From: Polytrichum commune
Lineage: Eukaryota; Streptophyta; Polytrichopsida; Polytrichales; Polytrichaceae
DNA: 64,000 nt
Reading direction: 5' to 3'
Assembly: GCA_950295325.1 (NCBI GenBank)
Contig: OX485804.1
Location: forward strand, 20,586,001 to 20,650,000
Shown here: piece by piece, positions 48,411 to 61,500 of the stretch
Position numbering within the stretch: the stretch's first letter is position 1
Layout: every line of letters starts with the position of its first letter
The notes under the pieces: generated by a model
Databases searched by the model: none
What the model was told of the DNA's origin: nothing
The model's input: only the letters and a program-made list of their open reading frames with translations
Program-made: the position numbers and the translations under genes

Positions 48411-51400
48411 TCATTCCTTTATTCTTTTGAAGTAGAGATGGTCAAAAAAGTGAGCGTACTTTGAAGGCCTGGTGGATTCCCGCCTGCCGAAAGCCGCTTT
48501 GGACTTGTTATCTTTCGGAGACACAGATTTCGGAGATACGGATTTCGGAGACATCTGCAATCGGAGACAACCCAACAATCAGTCTACCATATGCTGAGCT
48601 TACCGAGTTTATTCAGAACGAGAACCCTATTTTCTGTTGAATCTTTCCATTGGTAGATTGCAAAGACAAACGCTTTGATGACACTCTCGAACCATTCTCA
48701 CCTGCGGAAACCGTCTAAGTGGAGGAGAGTCGTTACTGTCGGAAGTGCTTTGTGCCAGTTTGGAACGCAATGCAGTCTGAACTTGAGAGAGATGAGCCTG
48801 GACGGTGACGACCAACTGGCCCTTGGGGAACAATGAAGACGAGTTGTAGCGGTCCACGGAATCGGGACTGTTTTCCTTTGTAAGCTTGGCTTGAATTTCG
48901 GAGAGGTTTTTACCCACTGTCTCCGCTCTCTGCTGTAGAAGGGAGAGCTCAGATGTTGAGGATTCTTGCGAAAACAGAGGATTCTTGTGTAAGCAGAGGT
49001 CGGACTTGAATGGGTCGGGACGGAAGTTCACGGTTTTGACGTCGCCGAGGGGTTTGGGCTTGGTGGAGACCTTTGGCTGGCTGCTAGTGAAACCCTGAAA
49101 CACCCCACACCACCACAATTTAGTGAGCAACTCCGGTCTATCGGCGAAACGGGACAATAAGAAACTCTTCCAAGGAAACTAGAAATCTCAGGAAATTTAA
49201 TAGAGTGCCGACGTTCTTACAATTTGTTTTGCCAATTGGCTCACTTTTCCTGCAAGCCCGGTGTAGCGTTTGATTGATTGTTTCTTTGCCACTAGGGCTC
49301 CCTTATCTGGGAGAGGCACTGAAGGTTGAGGATCTGTCGACTGGTTAAGTAGAGAGAGCTGCTGCTCGATCCTTCTCACTTCCAAAGCGAGACCCAACAC
49401 TTGAATGTCATCTCTTGTGCGCGTTTTCTTCCTGCAAATGAAAATGGGCGAGATGAGATCATCGAAACCACACCAGACATTGCATGATAGGTCTCGAATG
49501 ATCGTAGATTCCAAATTTTTGGAAGTCTCTGGAGTGTAAAATCTTGGATTGTGAAAAGAATAGAGAACTTTGTGCACTCCAGAGAAGTTAGGGGACTTAC
49601 TTCTCAACGTCCGATGCCGGCCTATCAACGGGAACAACATTTCTTGTGGAAGTGGCTGGTGCTGGTGCTGGTGCTGGTGATTCTTTTTCTTCGCCGAATA
49701 AGATGCGTTGGGGATGATTCTCCTCTGGCGAATGTAACATGTTGAATCTTGCTGGCCTTGTTCCTTTGCTTGGTGCCTGCATCACCCGCGAGATTAAGAG
49801 ATGGTTCAATGAAATGCAATCTATTTATCATTTATACACTTCACAAACATGTCCGAGTCGCAAGGACTTCGAATACCAGGATTCTTACACCTCAATCATT
49901 GCTGTGATGGATATTCACGGCACCTGAGTTAAGAGAACGTTGTCGATTTTCGTCCGTGGACTTGTACGTGAAATTGCGCCAGGGCTGTTATGAGGTTGTT
50001 TGTTTGTGGACTTCGTCATCTTGTTTGTTGACTTGTGAGTTGTGGTGGAAGTACCTGTTCCGACCCGGCTCTGGAATCCTGATATCTTTGTGAAACTTGA
50101 TACCTTTGGGAAGCTGGACACCTTTGGGAAACTTTGGGATATCTTTGACATTACAACAACATTCTCGGGTTTCTTGGGTGGCAATGGCTCGCATTTAATA
50201 ATCGGTACCTCAGGCAACCAGCAATGCTCCGGCGAAAACACCAGATTATCACAAGTCTCCAGTTCCAAGGTTTTATGAAATTGAACCATGGCAGTGGACT
50301 TATCTTCCTTCAAACACATGTCCTTCAACTTGGAGAGGAGCTTGGCAGATTCAAACACATTGGCTTCTTGTTCAAGAAGTTCTTCCAGTCTGCTCTTGCT
50401 GTCTTCCTCCACTGGTCTTTGGGCCTCGGAATCGATCTGTTGTAGGGAAGCGTCCTTCGCGTCCTCGAGAGACGGCTCTTCGACGTAGGCTGTCTTCTCC
50501 TCCAATGGCCTTTGAGCATCAGATTTGGTGACATAAAAAGTAGCAGCATCTGGCAGCTTCTCTTCAAGATAGGCCATCTCAGACTCGGGTTGCGTTTGCA
50601 CATCAGACTTCTTGCTTTCAGGTTTGGCGACATTAAAACCTACAGTATTTGACACCTTCTCGAGAGGCGCCTCTTCAAGGCTGGGAATCTCGGTCTCCAA
50701 TCGTCCTTTTCCCTCGGAGCTCTTGCTTTTGACAAGTTTTGCAACATTACAGATAGTAGCATGTAGCACCTTCTCGAGAGGTAAATCTCGGCTATTGTCG
50801 ATGTTCTTCAGAAAGATCTAGACAAGAGAAAGTAAAGTCAGCTATTGAGAAACTATCGTTACTTGAGGGTTTCGAAGGAACAGTTTCCGATCAGTTCATA
50901 ATTTTCTTTCAATAGATATAACTGTCAAGGAGAAGGTGGAGGAGTAGGTTCTATTTGTACCTTCTCTTGAAAGTTTTCAGAAGAGGCGAATTCATTAGCA
51001 AGCTTGGCCTGCTCTAATTGGAGCTGAACTTGACACATCTTGGCTTCCAGAACAGCCACCTGGACATCCTTCTGCTGAAGCTCTGACTCAAAGTTCTCTG
51101 TCAATTTCGCAACGGCTGCAGCCTGCTCGGTTTCCTGCTCTTTGAGCCTCCTCCTGTATTATAGAAACGAAAAAATTACATCAGAGGGAAGCAATACATA
51201 AGGGGATGGTCACCGGAAAAATTGAACAATGACAGTGGAAGACACGAAAACGTAACCCTTCGCCAGTCAATACAATGCACTCCACAGAACTAAGCATTAT
51301 CCAATAAGGGATTTTTGTTGGGGCGAAGTGGCAATATCCCCATGATTTGCAAAATGAAACGGATGCATAATGAAATCTTATTCACAAAACTTTATCAACA

Positions 51401-54400
51401 TATCGTTAGGTCAAAAGGCAGCCATACTTGACATTTAGGAGCTCCATCCGTAATTTGTCCTCGACTGTACCACGTGAAGGCGAACTATTTTGGGAATCCA
51501 GGTTTTCCCCACCCTTTGGGCAATCTGATTGAGACTGCACTATTTGATTTTTCTTTTCAAATATCACGGAAGATATGCATCCTTTTTCCTTGCCCGATGT
51601 TCTGCACTTTAATTCCTCAACTTCTGCTTTGGTTTGCAGTAATTCCGACTCCGTGGCTAACAACTTCGATCGAAAGACAGACAACTTCGCATCTTTGGCT
51701 CGCAATTGCCTCTCGAAAGATTCTATCTGATGCCAGTGTTTCTCCTCCAGCTGTGCTGCATACCGCCCCTTCACCACCTCAAACCAAGCTTTGAAAGCTG
51801 GGTCCGTCATCGTGTCTGAAACACGAAAAATAAATGTTTAGCAGACTGCGAGGAACATGAACTAGAATGATAGTAAGTACAACAATATCAGAAATGATAT
51901 TGGAGCTCAATTCCGATAATCGCGTGTAGAACCTATGCGTTTCACTCTTTTCTACTGAAAATATGCACAGGGTTAGAAGCTCAAACGAAACAGTACCTTG
52001 GAAATCAGTAGTGGAGCTAGAGGACGAGGATACTGTAGATGAAGCTTCCTGAACTTTCCCCTTCTGCATTTTCATTTCGTTCTCTAAAGCCTGCATCTGT
52101 TTACCGTGCGCAGATTGAAGTTTCTTGATCTCTTCAGCATGCGCTTTCTGCAGATCCGCCACTTTCTCGAATTCGGTTCGGCTTCCCAAACTGCGATGGC
52201 TACGATGGATCGACCTATTTGTTTGTGCTCCTGTGTTACTTAGGCCAGACGTTTCTTCCGCCAACCGTTTCCATTTCTGCGTCTCTGCCTCGGCTACTAG
52301 CACTTTACTGTTTGCGTCCGCAAGCTCCCGAGCGATATCCTCTTTCTCTTCTCTTTCGACTGTAGTTCGTTCTAGCATTGTTGAGATCATCTCGTCCTTG
52401 TCTTCTGACTCTTGCTTCAGAATCTCCAATTCAGCTAGAAGCTTCTTGGTCATTGCAGAGTGGTTTTCTGTTGCTAGACTTAAAGCCTCAAGATGTTTCT
52501 TAGAGGTCTCGAGCTCCTCGAAGACAACAGACAGCCTACTTTCAGTTTCCTTCAGCTTGTTCCTAGTTTCAAGAAGAAGAGCCCTCAGCTCAGAAGATAT
52601 TGTGACCTCCTTAGCTAATTTCTCGGTTAACTCGGCCTCAGTTGCCTTTGCCATGCTAAGCCTCTTGACAAGCTCATTCCGCTCTTTATCCTTCGCTCGA
52701 GCTTCCTCCACTGCCGTCATGATCAAAAACTCCTTCTCATTGAGTGCACCCTCTAGCTGGCTCAAGCATTTTTCATTTGCATCGCACTTCTCACAACGCC
52801 TCTTGCTTGGAGTCACTTTAGGACTACAAAGCCCGATGGCCTCTTGCTTTAGTAAGTCCCTCCTCAGCAGATCTATTTCCCTACGAAGTTTCTTCTTCTC
52901 ATTTTTCCAGCCCTGTTCTTGGCCTGCATAGATCCGCACAACTTTCTCGTTTGCCTTCGCATCCTCATCCCTCCTCCTTTTCATTTCCCTTACTTCACAC
53001 TCGGCAATTCTTACTTTCTCTTCAAGGTTGGCCTTCTCTTCCTCCCAGGCCTTCCTGTCACTCTCCCTCCCTTCCTTACATTCTTTTAACCTCTCTTCTA
53101 TGTCAGGGACACGAACCATGGCGATGCATTGGATGTCAGAAGAAACTTTTGAAACCACCTCTGCAAACATGACAAACTCGATGTATAAGCATAGTTTATG
53201 AATACATAGACAACTAATAGGCAGGAAGAATAATAATAACAGTGCATCCGGGAGTAACGGTAAAAGAAGTTACTCAACAACAGTGAATATCAAAGCTCAC
53301 CAGTACCTCCTTCGGTAGGCTCACTTGTATGACATTTCAAATCATGTGCCTCTGCGGAAAGCTTCCATAGATGAACCTACAGGTACAACCAATGTTAGAG
53401 CTATGGTGAGGAATATTACTTTTTCCTCAAACTGTTCAGAATATACTGATGAGTAAGTTTGAAAGTATACCTCCCATCGTTGATCACCAACAGCCAAGAG
53501 ACCAGTTTGGCCGCAGATAACTAGTGCTGACACAGAGGAGGGATGCTTCTTCGACTGCAAGGAAGATTTGAACAGTACACACATTTAAATCGAGAAACTG
53601 CAGTTTAAATAGATATGTTAGTACTTCATGCATGTGAAACATAAAATGTTGTATAAGTTCAGATCCGATGAATTGTCCGTTGTCCATGTTCAACCTAACA
53701 ACATCCAAGATCTACGTGTAATTGATGTCTTCTACTTGCACGAAGAAAAGACCAGATAATCACCTGAGGAGGTTCCGTAGCAGTATAGAAATCATTCAAG
53801 ACAAGGAATAGCTTCGCAACGACAGCATCTCTGATAGGCAGTTGACATGGTACCGGCTGAAGGGATGCGGAAGCGAAAAAATCAGGTGGAGCAGAGAATC
53901 TGGATGCAATGCGCGCAGCATCATATATGTGAAGCAAATCAGGTGAGCAGAGTAACAAGATCCCTGCCACCGGTGTACTTAGGCTGCCATGTGGGCTTGA
54001 GAGCATTGCGGCGTCCAAAAAAGATTCACGAAGAGGCAGCTCTAACTGCTGCGAGTCCTCGCTTGCTTCTACAGCAATGGAAAGAACCTGGAGAAGAAAC
54101 ACATGCCATAATGGATGAGATTTAGAGTTTCCTAGTTGTTGACCATGTCTATGTGTTGCGATTGATAACACATTTTTCCAAATCCACAGATCTAGCTACA
54201 AATGGCAAATTCATTGATGCCTTCATTAGATGGCCCAACGTGATGTTTCACTTATCAAGAGGACAATTAAAATATTTCAATTTGCTCTCCGCAGGTGAAT
54301 TAAACTCCAGACGATTAACATCAAGACCAGATCACCGTTTGTAAAGCTGTGACTTCCGAAGGATCAACCTATCCGACATCGCACTGATTTTTTAGGTATT

Positions 54401-54748
54401 GCAACATGCACAACTTCAGCAATAGGAATACTATCAGCTCTTGAAATCATATATAATTGAGAAAATTACGAAGAACACATCGCAAAATCCTAGAATGTCG
54501 AACAATTCTCGCGCAGAAGGCCGTGCACAAGCTTAGAGACGTAGATTTTCATGCATGAGAACCCCCTTTCTACCACTCAACAATGAAGACATGATTGGCC
54601 AATCACGTTTTGCTCAACCTACCTCTGAAACATCTCTCACTTCTTCGGGAGACGAATCCACCTCCTGTCCTAGGATCGCATTAGAATCCACATTCGACGC
54701 AGCCTGGCGCTCCTTCACCTCGATGTTAACCGAACCTTTATGCAACAT
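48411..54748 (-). CDS. Large coiled-coil protein with a propeller-like N-terminus, 12 exons
   Basis: Exons (minus): 54748-54623, 54087-53764, 53554-53471, 53376-53301, 53160-51997, 51815-51428, 51153-50961, 50817-49924, 49776-49601, 49431-49221, 49094-48702 and 48554-48411. They join in frame to 1390 residues. Residues 43-203 look beta-propeller-like (LCSPDLLHIYDAARIA; GLLAVGDQRWEVHLWKL). Residues about 215-590 are continuous coiled coil with EDAKANEKVVRIYAGQEQGW. About 595-720 has AFKAWFEVVKGRYAAQLEEK and more coiled coil. I remember both motifs from a land-plant coiled-coil family loosely annotated as USO1- or myosin-heavy-chain-like, with no function I can name. Residues 786-1083 are acidic and low-complexity with KVSSF repeats. 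Two short helical segments follow, and a basic tail starts with three SPKS/D repeats. A cytoskeletal or trafficking scaffold is plausible but unproven. Confidence 0.8.
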
Positions 54749-56490
54749 CTTGGCAAACTTCACGGACGATCACGGTCCGCAAGTGAAAGTTGCTTCCCTT
54801 TGATTCGACGAGGTATGAGGGGGCGGATTCCCCAAAAGAGATAGAAAGGGAGAGAAACAAGAGTTGAAGCTTTCTTTTGAGGTTTTGCACTCACCACCAA
54901 GTCAGACGCCAAAAATCCCCTTATCCCATCTGTTCAACAAGACTAAGAATGGTACAAGACTTGGATACTTCCAGGTCCAATCTCCAAAACCGAATCCTAC
55001 GCTCCAGTCCAAACTTACTTCTAGTCGTGTAATGTGCCCATATGTGTATACAGAACTCCAGGAACAGCCAGTCTTCGAAGGAGCCGTGAAGCTTATCTCT
55101 CATTCCTTAAGAATCTGTAATTTGTGTTGAAATTTTGTGATCGTTCTTGCTCCATCAAGGTTTGAGTGTTTCACTTTATAGTCTACAAGCTCTGGAGCCG
55201 AGCGGAGCTCACAGAAACTTTGATCTCGCCAAATTCCCAAATTATAGATCCTCAAGTTCAGCGACAAGGATAAGTACCTCGACTGCAAGTCAAACTCCAC
55301 CAGTACAATCAACTAACTTACGCAGATGACGTCGATCTTCCTAACGCCCTTGCAACTTGCAACTAACTGACCAACTCGAGATCTTCAAACCTCCGAACAA
55401 AGATCTACATTTGCTAGTGGCAGCCAAGACTCATGAGGAACTAAGGTCCTCTAAAGAGTGACAAAGAAGATGAGCTCACACAAGCCCTTCCCCTAAGTGT
55501 CTCCCGTTCCAGGCCTATTGATGTTCTCTCATCGGCAACACCGCACAAGAGCGAATATCATCGACCCGAGGACATCGCAGATCGAGGGGGAAAAGGGAAG
55601 CCTATGCCATCACCAAACCCTTGGCGGCTCCAACTTTGAATCTGACCCCGCGACAAGGTTGAAGCTCTACGAGAATACATTTTTACACGCCATCAAGTGA
55701 CTCCCGACTCATCAGTTTCCCCCGATCGAATGTTTGTCTAAGATTCTAGTCCACAACTGAGATGTTCCGTTCTGCCACTGGACGGCCAGGATGTAAGGAA
55801 AGTTACCGAGGCTGTTGCGTGAGTCGGAGAGAATGCAATCTCAATAATGCCCCGACCAAGCCAGTGGTACGTAGTATGGAAACCATTGTTTTTTACATTC
55901 TTGCGCGTAGGAATGGTAATTCTTGTTTTTACACTCCTCTGATTTACTGCGGAGTTAGTACTAAACAATCCAGCGGCGCGTTGCACTATTTAGCGCGCGC
56001 AAGGCTGGCATCCAGGGCATTCCGGAATGCATCAACAGTGGAAACGTGAGAATTCAAGAAAAGGCGCCCTAACTCACATGGAAAGAATAGACTCCACGTA
56101 AGGTATGATGTAAGTAAGTAGATCCACACATCCACCACCGTGCTGAAATTCCGAGGATGAATTGCACCGTAACTGAGGCGAGGCGAGCTTAATCTTGCTG
56201 GTGTGATTTACCTCAATTCTCATACAGGTCGAGTACTTCCTTATTACCTGTTGCCGCATTATGTGAATGCAAGAGGACCCTATCTGTACCAGCAGCTGAG
56301 TCCCGATGAAGCGTGGCATTGAAGTATGTAAGCTATAAAAATGAGTTTCTGACCGTATCACTCAGGATGGCTGGTGACAACGCAAGTGAAGTTAACTTTC
56401 AGGATTTGCTGACAGTCCGGACACGGTTTTCACCCCACCGTCCCCGAACACCGTGGTCGGAGTCATGTGGAGCACCTGGATCTACTTCTT
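54749..56490. other. Upstream region of the coiled-coil gene and intergenic DNA
   Basis: The first part should hold the promoter and 5' UTR of the minus-strand coiled-coil gene. Open frames at 55497-56049 have no recognisable domain and overlap frames on the other strand. Confidence 0.45.
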
Positions 56491-56497
56491 GACTTTT

Positions 56498-56650
56498 ACT
56501 TGCTTCATCCACATTTCTTGGGAAATTTGATCCATCGGCACTAGGTTGTACCCTCTCTCCCGTGACAAGAAGATTTAGAAAAACGGTTGAAAACCAAAAA
56601 ACCAAAAAACATGTAACAACACCATGACGAAAGTGAATTGCTCCAAGCTC
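56498..56650. repeat. Dispersed repeat, copy 1
   Basis: This matches about 57780-57945 in the same orientation. Shared elements are 'ccacattt(c/g)ttggg', 'taccc(t)ctc(t)cccc(g)tgaca' and 'ccatgatgaaagtgaa' in variant form. Confidence 0.55.
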
Positions 56651-57307
56651 ACATGCTATGATCTTCGTACTACACCGTTTCTTGTATTTAGGGCCACTTT
56701 GCACACGAGACTGAGTGCCCGTGACCATTGCACTTCAAGCACTCTCGTTGGTGGAAAAGGCGGAGCCCGTCCAAGTTCCCTTCACACCACGCTTGAGGGA
56801 CCAACGGAGTATGTGAATGCAAGATGGATGTAAAGTCTACATGGATTCCTACATGGCATCAAAGGGATCGTGTTTCATGGTCACTTGATTATTTTCAAAA
56901 ACCACCTCTTGGAGGTAGGCCTAACACAAACCCAGGATACCATGGCACTCCGAATGCTCACAACCGTTGATTTATTCTATTTTATCATGTGTGAGGATCC
57001 GCATGAATAAAAACTCATTGAAATAGCATTTGGTTGAGGGCCCGGTCACATATGACTTCACATTACACTTGAGGATCTATGACCACACTACATACTTTTT
57101 GGAGGCGTGTTGGGACGGCCTTTGGATGCTTTCTTTTAGACTCTCAAAATTACATGGTCATAGCTCATGGCTCGTGTGCGAAGTGGCCCTAAACTACATC
57201 ATGCCTGGAGGTCTCGAAGTGCCACGTCCACTAATTGCCAATATGATATCATTCATCGACACAAGTAACTCGTTTAAGTGGAAAAGATATTTACTTTGTG
57301 ACATTTA

Positions 57308-59582
57308 GCGCAACACATTGGGATATTTGAGACGATAGTTTTGTGACCTGGTATGCAGGGGGAAGATATCAATCAACATACTAATGGCAAATGTCGTTTT
57401 TGTACATTTTGGTATGCAAGAGGAAGATAATCTTGAGCATACTAATATGCCAATTGTCATGTGTGTACACTTTAACTAACTTTGTAGACCATCGTGTAAC
57501 ATCATAACATTATTGAACATACTCATGCTAGGATATTAGTAAGTGCACTTGAACGCCAAGTGTCGTAAGGTGACACCAATGGTAAAGTTGTCGATCATTA
57601 GAGTAACCTATCATTCACCTCAAAATAGGGTAAGTGACACTATTACGCATGTGAAGTTGAATACCATAAATGGTGTGGTGTAGAGGGCAATCCTTCAAAA
57701 AGAAGGTTGTCCTCTTATATTAAGTGTGCACACAACCACCTTCCATTTCTTGAACATACAAGTATTATAGTGAACACAATTCTCCACATTTGTTGGAGAT
57801 CTCATTCCATTAGCATTGGGTACAGTCTATTACCCCTCCCCCCTGACAAAAATATTTAGCAAAGGGAAGGCAAAAAAACAAAATAACAAAATAACCAAGG
57901 GGTCCACGCCATGATGAAAGTGAAGTAATCCATGTGCCACATGGTTCAAGTTCAATTTTACAATGTTACATTGTTGCAAAGGGCATGCAACATCCTCCAA
58001 AGTTAAATGAAGGTTGTTCTCTTGTATGTGTGCATATGAGAATTGTAATGAACACATTTTGTCCACAACTTTTGTATTATATTCAATTGAAACCCATTGG
58101 ATGGCTACCATGGTCTCATGATGACCTTTTGTATAATATTGATACTATGTGTGAAAATGTATCACTTTTCTTGTTCACTTTACCGTGCTTTGGCCCATGC
58201 TTACAGTTCATTGACTTCAATGTGTTTGCCCGCACTAACTAAAATGTGATGGTCTTTGAAGCAAAAAAATTCCGATGTCAAATCGACTTTAAGAAAAATT
58301 TGGACTAATCTAATTAAAAAACATGGTCTATTATTGGATGAACAAGGGGCACATTCATGTGTGATAACGATTCATCGGTGACTATGGCAACTACTCAAAT
58401 GATGGTTCAATTCATTTGCAATCGGCGCTTCCTCCATGTAGTTCACATCATTAAATGATCCAACAACTACAAAGAGTTATTTTCTTCCTAGCGTTGAAAA
58501 GAGCAAACCCCTCACACATTGAGACCCCTATTGGATTGTCTTCTATTCAAGTGGGTGAGTGCAGATCACGAGATGCTTCCATACATGTGCAATCATCAAT
58601 TTTGTAGATGGGTTGCATAAATACGTCCTCCTTATGAGCATTTTACTTCTTTATGTATATATATATTTGCAAGAGATGATTTGTGTCAATGGTCGGGAAG
58701 AACTGGCGGTTAGTTACAGATGAACCAGTTGAGTTTGAGAAATAACTGGTTAAAGTTGGAGACTTGAGGAAGAATTATCAATCATTTTAGAGGAGTCTAT
58801 AGAACAGGGAGGCCAAACCAACCCATACATTGGTTCCTTGTTAGATGACTGCAGCCCTGCCTCCAAGGAACCGGTGTACAAGTTGTTTCGCCCCAGCCCT
58901 ACAAAACATACCTCGAATGAATGAGAGCAAAACCGGAAAATGTCAACATGTAACCGGTTGGATTTAGAATCACTAGGATCTTGACCGACTATATATTATG
59001 CCCAAAAACTTCCCGGGCAGTGATCTGATTGTTAATATATTTCAAAATTTCTCACCACAAAGATCATTAATCTTGTTGGAAGTGTTCAACTAGATGGGTT
59101 ATTTTCCATCTTTGAATGGCACCTATCAATGCAGCAGTGACACAATAGAGTTATATAGTATTTGTTCCTCAAAGATGGACGACAAAACCATGGTTGCCAA
59201 TGCTTTACAAATAACTCTATATCGTTTACGGTGTTTAGTCTCAAATGGGGAATAGTGTCACTTGCCCTATTTTGAGGTGTATCCTAGGTTGCACTCAGGA
59301 TTAACTTCATTATTGGTGTCACCTCATGACATTTGGCGTTCAAGTGCGCTTACTAATATTATCTTGACATGAATATGTTCAATAATGTTATGAGGTGCAT
59401 GTCAGTGTTGCACAATGGTTTACAAGTTGACTAAAAGTGTACACAAAATGGCACTTTACCTTCACCATGCATACTAAAATGTGAATCACATGACACTTGC
59501 CATTTGTATGCTCAATAACATCTTCCCCTTGCACACTAAAAGCAAAACTATCATCTCAACTACCCCAATGTGCTACACTAAG
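57308..59582. mobile_element. Unit bounded by ~335-bp inverted repeats (possible long-TIR element)
   Basis: The left arm (57308-57644) and right arm (59251-59582) are reverse complements with moderate divergence. Matching blocks in order are 'caacacattggg', 'gatagttttg', 'gaggaagat', 'cataacattattgaacata', 'cacttgaacgccaa', 'ggtgacaccaat' and 'cacctcaaaataggg'. The 1.6-kb centre holds an R2 repeat copy and no transposase I can see. Target-site duplications were not identified. Confidence 0.65.
58690..59020. repeat. Dispersed repeat family R2, copy 2
   Basis: This matches 33340-33560 and carries an extra segment of about 110 bases at about 58815-58925. Confidence 0.7.
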
Positions 59583-59677
59583 TACCATACATGGTGGAGT
59601 GTTTGCAAAATTGAGAGATTTTGTTTATTTTAAATTAGCAGTTTTGGGTTCAGAGCTCGTTAGCTCATTGTGTGTCA

Positions 59678-59975
59678 TGACCTATTTTAAAAGTTGGGTG
59701 AAACTCTTGGATCTCCTCTAAGACTTGCCATCCCAAGCAACTTGAGATAATTTTAAGATCTAAAATAGGGTTTGCTTGTGTGACCCATCACCCTATGTCC
59801 CATATCTACGTATACAAGGCTAACTTGGCCCACCCAATGAAGGATGACAAGCTAGAAAGCATATTCTCAATAGTCTGACAACACTCTTTGAACATGGTGA
59901 TTTAGGCCTTAAGGAAACTTGTGTGACTTTATGCACAAGCTCTCAAACTCACATTGCTAACAACTAAATGGGAAT
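59678..59975. repeat. Dispersed repeat family R3, copy 2
   Basis: This matches 34690-34965 in the same orientation. R2 and R3 keep the same order and a similar spacing (about 1.0-1.3 kb) at both loci. Confidence 0.65.
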
Positions 59976-60091
59976 TGGCTACTGTGATGCCAAGACTTTA
60001 CAAATAATTAAAGTGTTTGCAAATTTGCCGAGTTTTTGTATAGTCAACTCAACCTACATTTTTTCATTGTGAATCATCTTTTGACACTCAA

Positions 60092-60653
60092 GGGTTTTTA
60101 ACACCATAGACCATGAAGTCGACCCAAGGCCCTAAAAAATACTTGATTGGTTATTGAACTCATTCCTGGACGACTTCGGCTTACACCAAGGAAAAAAATA
60201 TAAGTGACCATGGAGTTTGAGGTCCACAAAAGACGTATTTTAAGGCCTACATTATCCACTTACATGGTCCCATGGGTTTTGCGTGGGAGGGGCAAAAAAG
60301 GTGCTTTGGCAGAAAAAGGCAAGGGCCCATGACATAAAAATACTATTCTAATAAAATTTAACAAATTTTTTTTGGAGAAGAGAAGACAAAGACAATAGAA
60401 GACCAAAAATATATATATATATTTTTTCTTCTTCAAAACTACCCTTTTCGGACATATATTAAAAAAAAATTCAACACATTCATTTTTTGGTACATGGTCA
60501 TTCCTCTTAGTCCACATTCGGTTCACACCCAGTGAGGGGCCCAAAGGCTTTTATGCATTGATATTTTTTACGAATGCAGACCATGGAAGTCGGACCATGG
60601 AAAAGGATCATCTTCCATGGTCCGACTTCATGGTCCATGGTGTAAACGGGCCC
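60092..60653. mobile_element. TIR element, GGGCCC-type termini
   Basis: The left end, GGGTTTTTAACACCATAGAC followed by CATGAAGTCG, pairs with the reverse complement of the right end, GGGCCCGTTTACACCATGGA followed by CCATGAAGTCGG. TCAA flanks both sides (60088-60091 and 60654-60657). An inner perfect palindrome around 60580-60635 repeats the 'gaccatgg(a)agtcgg' motif. There is no coding capacity. Confidence 0.7.
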
Positions 60654-60894
60654 TCAATGCCCTTGACCAATTCAACATAGGATCCAACCCAAATGTCATT
60701 AATGAGCCTAGGATCCAACCGGGTGCTATGTTACCGTATTAAATGGGAGTGGATCCCACAGTGTATCCCACAGAATCACTGCACCCATTTACATGTCAAT
60801 TTTCTTTCAGCAGTCAAATGATCTTACAATATACTCTGTTAGGAGATGGAATAGTTTCATGCGTTTTGCACCTTCCCAAATTCCCAATCGATGA

Positions 60895-61390
60895 CAACTT
60901 TGGTGTTAAGGCAAATGGGTCTTAAATGGTTACTATTTCCAACTAGCCCACTTCTCCCACTAGAATATGAAACGCGTGATCATTATTTAGTACAAGATGA
61001 TTAGCAAATTTACATGGAGGCCATACCCACTTTCTCATGATTTTCAAAGCTCACCTGTATATCTTGTTCATTGTCAAAGTGAAGATTCTCCTGCTCGTGA
61101 AGTAGTCGTACTGGTCCCTCCAATTATGTGGACTACAGAGCTTAATTAGAATGGGTATCATATTCTGAGCAAGCATCCAATCTCTTCTAAACATGTGTCT
61201 TTTTGGTGTTTGTTTCTAGATTCACTTTTAAACACATGCCACTCGAATGTAGGTGTTTGGATTAAGACAATAAATTGAATAAGGTCTTCTAAACATGTGT
61301 CTTTTTGGTGTTTGTTTATAGTACATCCACTTCTGAACATGTACCACTCAAATGTAGGTGTTTGATCAAGACAATAAATTGAATAAGGTA
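60895..61390. repeat. Dispersed repeat family R1, copy 2, with internal duplication
   Basis: This matches 32470-32830. About 61185-61275 is repeated directly at about 61288-61390, sharing 'tcttctaaacatgtgtcttt' and 'caagacaataaattgaataa' in variant form. Confidence 0.65.
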
Positions 61391-61500
61391 TACTTCAAAC
61401 ACTATGGAACCATATCCATGTGCCCCATGCATGCCAAACCAATAAACGAGCAATGCACATATTGTAAAACAACATTGTACATTGTCATTAATGTTTTTAA

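Noticed and set aside
52125-52931. 268-codon Ser-rich plus-strand open frame
   Set aside because: It is the antisense of the charged coiled-coil exon. Glu/Lys/Leu codons read backwards give Ser/Leu/Phe-rich frames.
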